From assembly GCA_902779085.1 (NCBI GenBank), contig CACYZY010000014.1, positions 1 to 64,000 on the forward strand: a DNA stretch of 64,000 nucleotides, given 5' to 3'. A model generated the notes under the pieces. That model was given only the letters and a program-made list of their open reading frames with translations. It was not told where the DNA came from and ran no database searches. Position numbers and translations under genes: made by a program. The stretch is from an uncultured Bacteroidales bacterium. Lineage in GTDB: Bacteria > Bacteroidota > Bacteroidia > Bacteroidales > Bacteroidaceae. This document shows, piece after piece, positions 52,006-60,838 of the stretch; within the stretch, counting starts at the first letter, position 1, and each line of letters starts with the position of its first letter.

Positions 52006-53133
52006 ATGATTATGAAATACAGCAACCTTATTTTAGCAGCCTTCGTGGCTTTTGGCAGTCTTACTACTGCCAATGCACAGTTCCAGCGCGCCCCTACCCC
52101 TAACGACACCCTACAGTCTGTTCGTAAACTTGCTGATGGCAGTGTAGTGTTCAGCATCTATGCCCCTAAAGCAAGAACCGTATCGGTGGCTGGTGATATG
52201 ATAGCCTGGGGTACTCAGCCCGAAGTAAAGGAAAACCCCAATGGTGTGTGGAACGTCACCGTCAAAGATGTAAATCCTGGCACTTACCGCTATCATTTTG
52301 TGGTAGATGGTATCAATGTATATGACCCTAAAGGTCCTTTGGCAAACGAGACATCAGCCATTGCCGTAATTGGGGACGGGAATGAATTCGATGCCATGAA
52401 AGACGTACCTCATGGCGCTATGGCACAGCGTTACTATCACAGCAAGGCGTTGAACACTACACGTCGCCTGCATGTATGGACACCAGCAGGTTATGAAAAC
52501 TCAAAAGAGAAACTGCCAGTATTCTACCTGATTCATGGTGGAGGCGACAGCGACAACGGTTGGCCAACAGTAGGACGAGCTGGTTTCATCCTCGATAACC
52601 TGTTGGCAGAAGGCAAGATCAAACCCATGATTGTGGTAATGCCTAATGCCAACATACCTGCACAAAAGCGAGACATGAGCGACCTGATGGACAACTTCAC
52701 CAATGACCTGATGGGCAGCATCATTCCATTTATCGAGAGCAACTACCGCTGCCTTACCGACAAGGACCATCGTGCTATCGGAGGTCTCTCTATGGGAGGC
52801 ATCCAGACACTCGAGATCTGTTTGCAGAACATCGACAAGTTCAGCTACGTTATGGTACTGAGCAGTGGTTTCAACCCCAATATTGATTACGAGCAGCAGG
52901 CTGAACGTTTCCACCTCAAGGAAAATGCAGCCAAAATCAACAAAAGTTTTAAGATGTTCGTCCACACCCAAGGTGGTCCTTCAGACATGACCTACCGAAG
53001 TGGCACCAACACCAACAAGATTTTCGACAAGTATGGTATCAACTACGAGTATAGCGAGCCATACCAAACAGGCCATACTTGGAGTACTTGGCGCAACAAC
53101 TTGAAGGATTTTGCCCCCAGATTATTCAAATAA
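52006..53133 (+). CDS. CE1-type esterase with N-terminal CBM48-like domain
   Basis: This 375-residue exported enzyme has a signal peptide ending TANAQ. Residues 30 to about 115 are an early-set/CBM48-like domain (VFSIYAPKARTVSVAGDMIAWG, YRYHFVVDG). The esterase D/CE1 alpha/beta-hydrolase follows, with PVFYLIHGGGDSDNGW, the nucleophile in GGLSMGG and a late His in QTGHTWSTW. This arrangement is common in feruloyl and acetyl-xylan esterases of plant-polysaccharide degraders. Met3 (52012) is an alternative start. It is flanked by its own promoter and terminator and is not part of a recognisable utilisation locus here. Confidence 0.9.
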   Translation: MIMKYSNLILAAFVAFGSLTTANAQFQRAPTPNDTLQSVRKLADGSVVFSIYAPKARTVSVAGDMIAWGTQPEVKENPNGVWNVTVKDVNPGTYRYHFVVDGINVYDPKGPLANETSAIAVIGDGNEFDAMKDVPHGAMAQRYYHSKALNTTRRLHVWTPAGYENSKEKLPVFYLIHGGGDSDNGWPTVGRAGFILDNLLAEGKIKPMIVVMPNANIPAQKRDMSDLMDNFTNDLMGSIIPFIESNYRCLTDKDHRAIGGLSMGGIQTLEICLQNIDKFSYVMVLSSGFNPNIDYEQQAERFHLKENAAKINKSFKMFVHTQGGPSDMTYRSGTNTNKIFDKYGINYEYSEPYQTGHTWSTWRNNLKDFAPRLFK

Positions 53134-53170
53134 CAACCTGGATTCTCGACTTCAAAAGTTAGTACACAAC

Positions 53171-53203
53171 AATAAAGCTCCCCCACTTCGGAGGAGCTTT
53201 ATT
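53171..53203 (+). terminator. Terminator after the CE1 esterase
   Basis: AATAAAGCTCC/GGAGCTTTATT perfect 11-bp stem, loop 11 nt, followed by CATTAATTG; the T-tract is inside the stem end. Confidence 0.8.
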
Positions 53204-53366
53204 CATTAATTGTCAAAATCTTACTTCACAACATCCAGTTTTTAGTAAATGATCTTACGCTGTCAAGATTGTCATCTTGTCAAAATGGATTTGGAATGTC
53301 ATTTTTGCTCACTATAAAATAAATATATATATTTATAGTGCGGGTTTTGACAACCAGAAAACGAAA

Positions 53367-53398
53367 ATGACAAAATGACAAAATGACCAAATGACAAT
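53367..53398. repeat. Four 8-bp tandem repeats (ATGACAAA)
   Basis: ATGACAAA, ATGACAAA, ATGACCAA and ATGACAAT follow each other without spacing. Related TGTCATTTTT and TTGTCAAAATG words lie upstream in inverse orientation. Confidence 0.8.
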
Positions 53399-53480
53399 GA
53401 AAAAAATGCTTGAAAAAATATTTAGAAAAAAAATAGCAAAACATTCGATACCCGCATTTTTCGTGTTATATATTTGTACC

Positions 53481-53580
53481 CGCAACGATGCAAGTGCGAC
53501 TGTCGGCTGCAGCTCAGCTAAGGCCAAGCAAGCTCGCCTCCGCACTCACCACCTTGCACGACAGTTGCAACGTCATTCGA
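53481..53580. repeat. Probable dispersed noncoding repeat element
   Basis: This 100-bp block is richer in GC than its AT-rich flanks. It contains an inverted repeat ACTGTCG/CGACAGT whose outer parts share TGCAA/TTGCA and GCAAC/GTTGC words. It includes CGGCTGCAGCTCAGC and GCAAGCTCGCCTCCGCACTC. I recall very similar blocks between genes in other Prevotella and Bacteroides genomes; that is memory, not a search. Confidence 0.5.
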
Positions 53581-53749
53581 AGGACAAAATTTTGCTGCTT
53601 AGGGAAAAAGGTTGTTTTAATTTGGGAAAAAAGCTGTTTTTCTCCGAGAAAGCAAAAAGAACCCTAAGGGTTAACAATTGAGACGTTGCGCCACGAAACC
53701 ATCCAAAGGCCACGGAAGGACGAGGCATAACGACTTGAATGCAAAATGA

Positions 53750-53780
53750 AAGCCCAACAGATTCTTCATCCATCGGGCTT
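53750..53780 (-). terminator. gcvT terminator
   Basis: AAGCCC/GGGCTT ends of a hairpin with a 19-nt partly paired interior. On the minus strand TCATTTTG follows. The stem is short. Confidence 0.6.
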
Positions 53781-53802
53781 ATAAATGATCTTTGAAATTA
53801 TG

Positions 53803-54891
53803 TTACTTACGGAACGGTGGCTTCTGCACCACAGCCTTCAGCTTACGGCCACGCATATCAATCAAGATATCAGTACCTGTTTTGCTGTATTCAGGCTTTA
53901 CGTATCCCAAGCCGATACCAATCTTGCGTGTGGGTGACATAGTGCCGCTGGTTACCTCACCAATCTCCTCACCATCGGTGTTAAGCAATTTGTAGTGTTC
54001 ACGAGGAATACCGCGGTCAATCATCTCGAAACCTACGAGTTTGCGACTGACGCCTTCTTTCTTCTGACGTTCGAGCTCGGCACGATTGGTGAAGTTCTTG
54101 CCATCAACGAACTTGGTGATCCAACCCAGACCTGCCTCGATAGGCGAAGTGGTGTCGTTAAGGTCGTTGCCATAGAGGCAGAAACCCATCTCCAGGCGAA
54201 GGGTATCACGGGCACCCAAACCGATGGGGGCAATGCCAAACTCCTTACCTGCCTCAAATACGGCATTCCAAATCTGCTCTGCATCCTCAGGATAGAAATA
54301 AATTTCGAAACCTCCTGCACCTGTATAGCCTGTATTAGAGATGATGACATCCTTCACACCAGCGAATGGTCCATGAGTAAAGTGATAATATGGAATGGCA
54401 CTGAGGTCGATGGAAGTCAGCTTCTGCAGGGTAGCCAACGCCTTAGGACCTTGCACTGCCAACTGAGCTGTATTGTCAGAAGAGTTTTGCAACTCTGCTC
54501 CTATTTGGTTATGAGACACACACCAGTTCCAGTCCTTGTCAATATTGGCTGCATTGACCACCAACAGATACTTCTCAGGCTCATAGTAATAGACGAGGAG
54601 GTCATCAACGATGCCACCCTGTTCGTTAGGGAAGCAGGTGTATTGCGCCTGACCAATGGTCAGTGCTGCTACATTATTAGAGGTAATCTGTTGAAGGAAT
54701 GGCAGAGCGTTAGGGCCTTTTACCCAAAACTCGCCCATGTGGGATACATCGAACACACCCACGCCATTGACAACGGTCATGTGCTCTTGGATAATACCAC
54801 CAGGATACTCTATAGGCATGTTATAGCCGGCAAACTCATGCATCTTTGCACCCAGTGCGATGTGCTTTTCGGTGAATGGAGTATTTTTCAT
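53803..54891 (-). CDS. gcvT: Glycine cleavage system T protein (aminomethyltransferase)
   Basis: This 362-residue protein transfers the methylene group from the aminomethyl-lipoyl H protein to tetrahydrofolate. Typical features are [55 protein letters not shown] and the C-terminal barrel with [23 protein letters not shown]. It lies 21 bp after pepT on the same strand, so it is cotranscribed with a peptidase rather than with gcvH or gcvP, which are not in this window. Confidence 0.96.
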   Translation of the reverse strand: MKNTPFTEKHIALGAKMHEFAGYNMPIEYPGGIIQEHMTVVNGVGVFDVSHMGEFWVKGPNALPFLQQITSNNVAALTIGQAQYTCFPNEQGGIVDDLLVYYYEPEKYLLVVNAANIDKDWNWCVSHNQIGAELQNSSDNTAQLAVQGPKALATLQKLTSIDLSAIPYYHFTHGPFAGVKDVIISNTGYTGAGGFEIYFYPEDAEQIWNAVFEAGKEFGIAPIGLGARDTLRLEMGFCLYGNDLNDTTSPIEAGLGWITKFVDGKNFTNRAELERQKKEGVSRKLVGFEMIDRGIPREHYKLLNTDGEEIGEVTSGTMSPTRKIGIGLGYVKPEYSKTGTDILIDMRGRKLKAVVQKPPFRK

Positions 54892-54912
54892 ATTGGTTTA
54901 TGATTAGGTTAG

Positions 54913-56139
54913 TTATTGTTTAGCGGTTAATTCTGCTATCTTGACCACTACCTTCATGGCTTTCTCCATGCTTGGTATGGGCACATACTCGAAGCGACCA
55001 TGCATGTTCATGCCACCAGCGAAAATATTGGGGCAAGGCAAGCCCTTGAATGAGAGCTGAGCACCATCGGTACCACCACGAATGGCCTTGACCACAGGCT
55101 CAACACCAGCTGCCAGCATAGCTTCCTTAGCAATGTCGATAACATACATCACTGGTTCAATCTTCTCGCGCATGTTGTAATACTGGTCACGCAACTCCAA
55201 CTTAAGCGTTCCCTCGCCATACTCTGAATTGATCTTGTTGGTAAGGTGCTGGAACTCGCGTTTACGGCTCTCGAAACGCTCACGGCTATGATCACGGATG
55301 ATATAGTTGACCACTGTCTGCTCTACTGTGCCGTTGAAGCTGATGATATGATAGAAACCTTCATAACCCTCAGTATGCTCAGGTGTCTCGTGTGAAGGCA
55401 GCATAGCCACGAAATGGTTGGCCACACGGATGGAATTGATCATCTTGTTCTTGGCGGTACCTGGATGTACATTGCGGCCCGTAAAAGTGAGCTTGGCAGC
55501 TGCTGCGTTGAAGTTTTCAAACTCCAGTTCTCCCACCTCACCACCGTCGAAAGTATAGGCAAAATCGCATCCAAAGCGCTCAACGTCAAACTTATGGGCA
55601 CCCAAGCCAATCTCCTCGTCAGGATTGAAGGCAATGCGTACTTTGCCGTGCTTGATTTCAGGATGCTGCATGAGATATTCCACACCTGAGATGATTTCGG
55701 CGATACCTGCCTTATCGTCGGCGCCCAACAGGGTGTTGCCATCGGTAACAATCAAGTCTTCGCCAATATGTTTCTTCAGTTCAGGAAACTGCTCTGGACT
55801 CAAAACGATATTCTCTGCTGAATTGAGCACGATGTTGCCACCATCGTAATTCTGCACGATGCGTGGGGTTACATTCTTGCCACTCATATCAGGAGCTGTA
55901 TCCATGTGGGCGATAAAGCCTACCACAGGCACTTGTTTGTCTGTATTGGCAGGCAAGGTAGCATAGAGGTAACCATTATCATCCAAAAAGACTTCCTGCA
56001 AGCCGAGGCTTTCTAACTCTTCTTTCAGGTATTTGGCAAGGACCATCTGTCCGGGAGTGGAAGGCGTAACGCCTGACTCCTCATTAGAAGTTGTCTCAAA
56101 TGTGACATACTTCAAGAATCTATCAATCAGTTTATTCAT
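54913..56139 (-). CDS. pepT: Peptidase T (tripeptide aminopeptidase)
   Basis: Started at [16 protein letters not shown], this is a 408-residue M20 family metallopeptidase; the frame is open upstream to 56184 but the family start is clear. Zinc ligand motifs are [41 protein letters not shown] and, near the C-terminus, [15 protein letters not shown]. It removes N-terminal residues from tripeptides in the cytoplasm. It is the upstream gene of pepT-gcvT. Confidence 0.96.
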   Translation of the reverse strand: MNKLIDRFLKYVTFETTSNEESGVTPSTPGQMVLAKYLKEELESLGLQEVFLDDNGYLYATLPANTDKQVPVVGFIAHMDTAPDMSGKNVTPRIVQNYDGGNIVLNSAENIVLSPEQFPELKKHIGEDLIVTDGNTLLGADDKAGIAEIISGVEYLMQHPEIKHGKVRIAFNPDEEIGLGAHKFDVERFGCDFAYTFDGGEVGELEFENFNAAAAKLTFTGRNVHPGTAKNKMINSIRVANHFVAMLPSHETPEHTEGYEGFYHIISFNGTVEQTVVNYIIRDHSRERFESRKREFQHLTNKINSEYGEGTLKLELRDQYYNMREKIEPVMYVIDIAKEAMLAAGVEPVVKAIRGGTDGAQLSFKGLPCPNIFAGGMNMHGRFEYVPIPSMEKAMKVVVKIAELTAKQ

Positions 56140-56214
56140 GGTATTAAGTTTAATTGAATGATGAGAATCACGACATCGCCGCAATAGTCAACAATCAATG
56201 TCAATATTGGTCAT

Positions 56215-57624
56215 TTAAAAGTGACTGCTTCCGTCAAAGCAATGGGTACAAATCTTACACTTAGGCAAGCCGATAGCCCTAACTACATTATCCACTGTAT
56301 TGAACTTCAACGTATTGAGACCAAACTTCTGGCGCATAATTTCCACCATCTTGTTGTACTCAGGGGTACCCGCTGAAGCATATTTGTCGAGTTTGGCATT
56401 AGCATCGCCCTCCACATCCTTGATGATACGACGGGTCAGCAACTCCAAATCACCCTTAGAAGCCGTGTAACCCACAAATGGACAAGAATAAATCAATGGT
56501 GGACAACTGATGCGGATATGTACTTCCTTAGCGCCATACTCGTAGAAGGTCTTTACATTGTCGTGCAGCTGGGTGCCTCGTACGATGGAGTCGTCGCAGA
56601 ACACCATCTTGCGGTCTTGCAACATGCAGCGGTTAGGAATCAATTTCATCTTTGCTACCAAGTTACGCATCTCCTGATTGGCAGGAGTAAAGCTGCGTGG
56701 CCAGGTAGGTGTATATTTGGAGATAGCACGGTGATAAGGAACGCCCTTACCCTCGGCATAGCCCAACGCCATACCCACACCTGATGACGGGATGCCACAA
56801 ACGCAATCTACATCGGTATCGTCATGCTGTCCCATCTGCATACCCAGGCTAAAGCGTACCGATTCGGTATTGATGCCTTCGTAGCTGGAGGTGGGGAAGC
56901 CGTAGTAAATCCACAGGAACGAGCAAATCTGCATTTCCTCGTTGGGTTTACGCAACTGCTCCCAGCCATCAGCACGTACTCGCACAATCTCACCAGGACC
57001 CATGTAATGGTCACGATGATAGTCGAGGTTAGGAAAACTGCTGGTCTCACTTGAAATGGCGTAGGCATCATCTTTCTTGCCTATGATGACAGGGGTTCTT
57101 CCCAGTCTGTCTCGAGCGGCTATGATACCATCCTCTGTGAGGATGAGCAGTGAGCAAGAGCCCTTTATTTTGCTGAACATAAATTCAATGCCTTCTACCC
57201 AACTCTTTCCTTGTATGATGAGCAAGGCTATCAGCTCTGTCTGGTTGGTCTTACCAGAGTTCAGCTCGGCAAAATGTAAATTATGATCAAGTATCTCTTG
57301 TTCCAGTTCGGCCAAATTGAAAAGCTTGGCTACCGTAACTATGGCGAATCTGCCTAAGTGAGAGTTAAATATGATGGGTTGCGGGTCTGTATCGCTGATA
57401 ATGCCAATACCTGAGTTGCCTTGGAATTTGTCTAATTCATCTTCGAATTTGCTTCGGAAATAATCGCTGTCCAGTTTGTGGATGGAGCGAGCGAAAGTGC
57501 CGTCTTCTTGATTGTAGGTTGCCAAACCTCCACTGCGAGTGCCGAGATGCGAGTTATAGTCGGTACCGTAGAACAGGTCTGCTGTGCAACGATGCTTAGC
57601 AATGGTGCCAAAAAAACCTCCCAT
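56215..57624 (-). CDS. Amidophosphoribosyltransferase (PurF) paralogue lacking the Cys nucleophile
   Basis: This 469-residue protein follows PurF over its whole length: an N-terminal class II amidotransferase fold and a phosphoribosyltransferase domain with the PRPP loop VFCDDSIVRGTQL. In true PurF the first residue after processing is a catalytic Cys (MCGI or pro-Cys). Here the N-terminus is MGGFFGTIAKH, so the Cys is Gly and glutamine hydrolysis is not expected. C-terminal cysteines (CKICTHC) resemble the iron-sulfur ligands of Bacillus-type PurF. It may use ammonia or another amine, or act on a different acceptor. It is transcribed alone or with pepT (75-bp gap). A canonical purF should lie elsewhere. 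Confidence 0.88.
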   Translation of the reverse strand: MGGFFGTIAKHRCTADLFYGTDYNSHLGTRSGGLATYNQEDGTFARSIHKLDSDYFRSKFEDELDKFQGNSGIGIISDTDPQPIIFNSHLGRFAIVTVAKLFNLAELEQEILDHNLHFAELNSGKTNQTELIALLIIQGKSWVEGIEFMFSKIKGSCSLLILTEDGIIAARDRLGRTPVIIGKKDDAYAISSETSSFPNLDYHRDHYMGPGEIVRVRADGWEQLRKPNEEMQICSFLWIYYGFPTSSYEGINTESVRFSLGMQMGQHDDTDVDCVCGIPSSGVGMALGYAEGKGVPYHRAISKYTPTWPRSFTPANQEMRNLVAKMKLIPNRCMLQDRKMVFCDDSIVRGTQLHDNVKTFYEYGAKEVHIRISCPPLIYSCPFVGYTASKGDLELLTRRIIKDVEGDANAKLDKYASAGTPEYNKMVEIMRQKFGLNTLKFNTVDNVVRAIGLPKCKICTHCFDGSSHF

Positions 57625-57685
57625 AAATGTAGTATATTTTTATTTGTTTAGTCTCAATCTTATCAAATTGAAGACGCAAAGATAA

Positions 57686-59695
57686 TCATTTTTGTTGATA
57701 ATTCCTCAATCCTGACTGTAAGAATTCAACATATTTTCCAACATCCTCATCGTAGGCGTAGGACTTATTCAGCGGTTTGCCATCATTATCAATGAGTACA
57801 TAGAATGGCTGGGCATTAGCACCGAATTTCACTCGCTGCAAATAGCTCCATTTATCGCCCTGTGTCCTTAAAGTGCGCTCCTTGCCGTTTTCCACCACCT
57901 TGATAGGTTCGGGCAACTTGGTCTTGTTATCAACATAGAGTGTAATGAGTACATAATCGTCGTTCATCAGGCTACCTACTGTAGGATCTGTCCATACAGC
58001 CAACTCCATCTTGCGACAATTCACACAACCGTAGCCGGTGAAGTCCAACATGACAGGCTTCCCTACTCTTTGAGCATATTCCATACCTAAGTCGTAATCG
58101 TCAAATTGTGCCCGAACCTCATTCTTGTAAAGATTGAAATCCTGCGTGTGCAAAGGTGGGGCGAAGGCACTGACCGCCTTTAACGGGGCGCCCCATAAGC
58201 CTGGTATCATATATACGGCAAATGCCAAAGAGGCCAGTGCCAAGAAAAACCGAGGCACACTGACACGAGTATCATCATCGTCATGCGGAAACTTGATCTT
58301 GCCCAGGAGATAAACACCCAACAAGGCAAAAAGGACAATCCACAACGACAGGAATGTCTCACGGTCAAGGATATGCCAGCCGTAAGCCAAGTCGGCTACC
58401 GACAGGAACTTCAGCGCAAAAGCCAGTTCGATGAAGCCTAACGACACCTTGATGACATTCATCCAGCCACCCGACTTAGGCATCTGCTTGAGCCATGAAG
58501 GGAAGAGGGCAAAAAGGGTGAAAGGTAATGCCAAGGCAATAGCGAAGCCCAGCATACCGATAGCTGGTGCCACAATGCTGCCCGAGGTAGATACTTCTAC
58601 CAACAAGAAGCCGATGATAGGACCTGTGCAAGAGAAGGATACCAGTGCCAACGTGAATGCCATGAGGAAAATGCTGAGCAAACCAGTGGTCTTCTCAGCT
58701 TTGCTATCTACTGCATTACTCCACGATGAAGGCAAGGTAATCTCGAATGCACCAAAGAAAGAGATGGCGAATACCACCAGCATCAAGAAAAAGAAAATAT
58801 TGAATATAGCATTGGTAGATAAGGCATTGAGGGCACTGGCTCCGAAAAGCAAAGTAACCAACAAGCCTAAAGCCACATAGATTACTACAATGGCCAAACC
58901 ATAGGTCATAGCATCAGCGATGCCTTTTTTCTTGTCTTTGCTTCTTTTGAGGAAGAAGCTGACTGTCATAGGAATGATAGGCCACACGCAAGGGGTGAAC
59001 AACGCCAGCAAACCTCCTAAGAATCCCGTAAAGAATATGTATAGCCATGAGCGGTCAACAGTGCCGGCTGACTCGCCAAAAGAGCGGAGCTCGCTAATAA
59101 CAGGTTGCCACCATGCAGAATGAGCACCGACCTCTGACATTTGATCATTATTTTCATTCCCAACGAGGGAATTATTTTCTTCTGACGAGGAATTATCATC
59201 AATGTTGGCAGACTCAGCAGCATCTTCTGCAGGAGCAGCTACATCGGCTGTGCCTGTAAACATAAATGGCACCTCGCTGGGTGGCAAGCAATTCTGATCG
59301 TTGCAGGCTGCATATTCAAGATACCCCTCCAAACGATAAGTACCTCCTTCAAGACGTACTCTTTGAACAAACTTGGCTGTTTTCTCAAAATAGCGAACAT
59401 CCATACCGAACAATTTGTCATAGACAGCTTGTTCATTACCCACAGGAAGCAATTTACCATCTTCATGAGCTCCTGTGGCCCGCTCTAAATTGAATGAAGC
59501 AGAAATGGGACCTCCCTCACCCAAATCGGTAGAATAAATGTGCCAACCTGGATCTATGGTGGCTGTAAACACTATCTCTGCTACATCGTCGGAGACTTTA
59601 TTGAATTCGGTGCGGAAACTAACAGGGTCCAAGATCTGGGCCTGCAGCATAATGGTTGCCAGGAGAAATCCGACAATTGACAGTAGTTTTTTCAT
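57686..59695 (-). CDS. dsbD: Thiol:disulfide interchange protein DsbD
   Basis: This 669-residue protein carries electrons from cytosolic thioredoxin to the periplasm. After a signal peptide (ending LQAQ) comes the nDsbD domain with paired Cys in AACNDQNCLPPSE. A Ser/Asn/Glu-rich linker follows, then eight TM segments (about 215-500) with membrane Cys in FTPCVWPIIPM and SFSCTGPIIG. A C-terminal thioredoxin-like domain has GCVNCRK. It could support cytochrome c maturation or repair of periplasmic thiols, relevant to the heme proteins at 44455-47866. It follows a Dabb gene by 15 bp. Confidence 0.93.
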   Translation of the reverse strand: MKKLLSIVGFLLATIMLQAQILDPVSFRTEFNKVSDDVAEIVFTATIDPGWHIYSTDLGEGGPISASFNLERATGAHEDGKLLPVGNEQAVYDKLFGMDVRYFEKTAKFVQRVRLEGGTYRLEGYLEYAACNDQNCLPPSEVPFMFTGTADVAAPAEDAAESANIDDNSSSEENNSLVGNENNDQMSEVGAHSAWWQPVISELRSFGESAGTVDRSWLYIFFTGFLGGLLALFTPCVWPIIPMTVSFFLKRSKDKKKGIADAMTYGLAIVVIYVALGLLVTLLFGASALNALSTNAIFNIFFFLMLVVFAISFFGAFEITLPSSWSNAVDSKAEKTTGLLSIFLMAFTLALVSFSCTGPIIGFLLVEVSTSGSIVAPAIGMLGFAIALALPFTLFALFPSWLKQMPKSGGWMNVIKVSLGFIELAFALKFLSVADLAYGWHILDRETFLSLWIVLFALLGVYLLGKIKFPHDDDDTRVSVPRFFLALASLAFAVYMIPGLWGAPLKAVSAFAPPLHTQDFNLYKNEVRAQFDDYDLGMEYAQRVGKPVMLDFTGYGCVNCRKMELAVWTDPTVGSLMNDDYVLITLYVDNKTKLPEPIKVVENGKERTLRTQGDKWSYLQRVKFGANAQPFYVLIDNDGKPLNKSYAYDEDVGKYVEFLQSGLRNYQQK

Positions 59696-59710
59696 GCTTT
59701 GAATAAAATA

Positions 59711-60010
59711 TTAAGATTCGTAATCTACACAAGAGCGACTTTCTTTCACATCAGCCAACAACTTAGCAGCAGCCACATGAGCAGGATGAACAGCATAGGC
59801 CTTTACTTCTGCCAATGTATCGAACTCGCTATATAAGGCAATGTTCCACTGCTCATCGGGATTTATATTGATTCCTACCTCAACATGTTTAATAAAGGGG
59901 ATTACTGTAGGCAAAGCTTCGATAGCTGATTTGAACTTTAGTGCAACAGTCTGTTTTTCTTCTGCTGAAGCCTCATTTTTCAGCTTAAAAAGAACAATGT
60001 GTTTAACCAT
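59711..60010 (-). CDS. Dabb (stress-responsive A/B barrel) domain protein
   Basis: This 99-residue single-domain protein starts MVKHIVLFKLKNEASAEEK and includes HVEVGININPDEQWNIALYSEFD and YAVHPAHVAAAKLL, the pattern of the dimeric ferredoxin-like alpha/beta barrel. Members are found in plants and bacteria and mostly lack a known reaction. It is the first gene of a unit with dsbD, 15 bp away. Confidence 0.88.
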   Translation of the reverse strand: MVKHIVLFKLKNEASAEEKQTVALKFKSAIEALPTVIPFIKHVEVGININPDEQWNIALYSEFDTLAEVKAYAVHPAHVAAAKLLADVKESRSCVDYES

Positions 60011-60046
60011 AATGTGATTTGTAAATAATTTTATCTATATTTGCCA

Positions 60047-60054
60047 CAAAGATA
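60047..60054 (-). promoter_or_regulatory. -7 box for the Dabb/dsbD operon
   Basis: The minus strand reads TATCTTTG, 36 bp before the Dabb start. It overlaps the first unit of the tandem repeat at 60051. Confidence 0.55.
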
Positions 60055-60200
60055 GTGCAAATCGAGCGGAGAACAAAATAAGCTTGCTTATTTTTTATCC
60101 CGAGATGCAGCCTATTTTATGAAAAGATAGTGCAAACCGAACACAATGCCAATTTTTATTTGAGTATTGTTGAGGTGCAGTTTATCATATTTAAAGATAG
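60051..60200. repeat. Two tandem stem-loop repeat units between divergent genes
   Basis: GATAGTGCAA begins units at 60051 and 60126; a third GATAG is at 60196. Each unit (75 and 70 bp) starts GATAGTGCAAAyCGA and ends with a GAGrTGCAG segment followed by an AT-rich tail. In unit 1, AAGATAGTGCA pairs imperfectly with the TGCAGCCTATTTT end, giving a hairpin. I recall similar units upstream of many Bacteroidales genes; a genome search is needed to confirm. Confidence 0.6.
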
Positions 60201-60226
60201 TTATTTGTACATACAACATTAAGAAA

Positions 60227-60838
60227 ATGTTAATAATTGGTATTGCAGGCGGGACTGGGTCAGGTAAGACCACCGTCGTGAAAAGAATCATGGAGAAGCT
60301 GGATAAGGACGAGGTAGTTCTACTGCCATTGGATTCTTATTATAAAGACAGTAGTCATGTTCCACCCGAGAAACGACAACAGATCAATTTTGACCATCCT
60401 AATGCTTTTGACTGGGATTTATTACGCTCTCATATAGCTTTGTTGAAAGAGGGTAAGAGCATTGAGCAACCCATATATGACTACATCACTTGTACGCGCC
60501 ACCCTGAAACGATACACATAGAACCTAAAAACGTGATTATCTTTGAGGGTATCATGTCATTGTACGACAAGGACATCCGTGACATGATGGACCTAAAGAT
60601 CTTTGTGGAAGCCGATTCTGACGTGCGACTGATACGAAACATTGAGCGCGATGTGGTTTCGCGTGGCAGAACCTATGAGGCTGTGATGGAGCGCTACACA
60701 AGGGTACTCAAACCTATGCATGAGCAATTTATCGAACCTACCAAGCGCTATGCTGACTTGATTGTGCCTCAAGGTGGACATAACAAAGTGGCCATCAAGA
60801 TATTGACTATGTACGTCAAGAAACATGTGAAAGATTGA
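60227..60838 (+). CDS. udk: Uridine kinase
   Basis: Started at MLIIGIAGGTGSGKTT, a 203-residue cytosolic kinase; the upstream in-frame ATG at 60167 lies in repeat DNA and is rejected. The Walker A loop is GGTGSGKTT, and LPLDSYYKD and FDHPNAFDWDLL are typical of Udk. It salvages uridine and cytidine by phosphorylation. Its TGA overlaps the start of the next gene. Confidence 0.95.
   Translation: MLIIGIAGGTGSGKTTVVKRIMEKLDKDEVVLLPLDSYYKDSSHVPPEKRQQINFDHPNAFDWDLLRSHIALLKEGKSIEQPIYDYITCTRHPETIHIEPKNVIIFEGIMSLYDKDIRDMMDLKIFVEADSDVRLIRNIERDVVSRGRTYEAVMERYTRVLKPMHEQFIEPTKRYADLIVPQGGHNKVAIKILTMYVKKHVKD

Larger units (their letters stand above)
53134..53802. other. Repeat-rich 669-bp intergenic region
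   Basis: No convincing gene. In order it holds: a terminator (53171-53203); an AT-rich inverted repeat CACTATAAA (53310-53318)/TTTATAGTG (53332-53340); four 8-bp tandem repeats (53367-53398); a GC-richer block (53481-53580); and the gcvT terminator (53750-53780). TGACAAA-type words also occur scattered and inverted at 53270-53350. Small frames here (for example 53391-53681) have no protein-like composition. Confidence 0.7.

Noticed and set aside
53391..53681. 96-codon frame in the repeat-rich gap
   Set aside because: It translates repeat and AT-rich DNA across several compositional blocks; no protein-like signal or start site.
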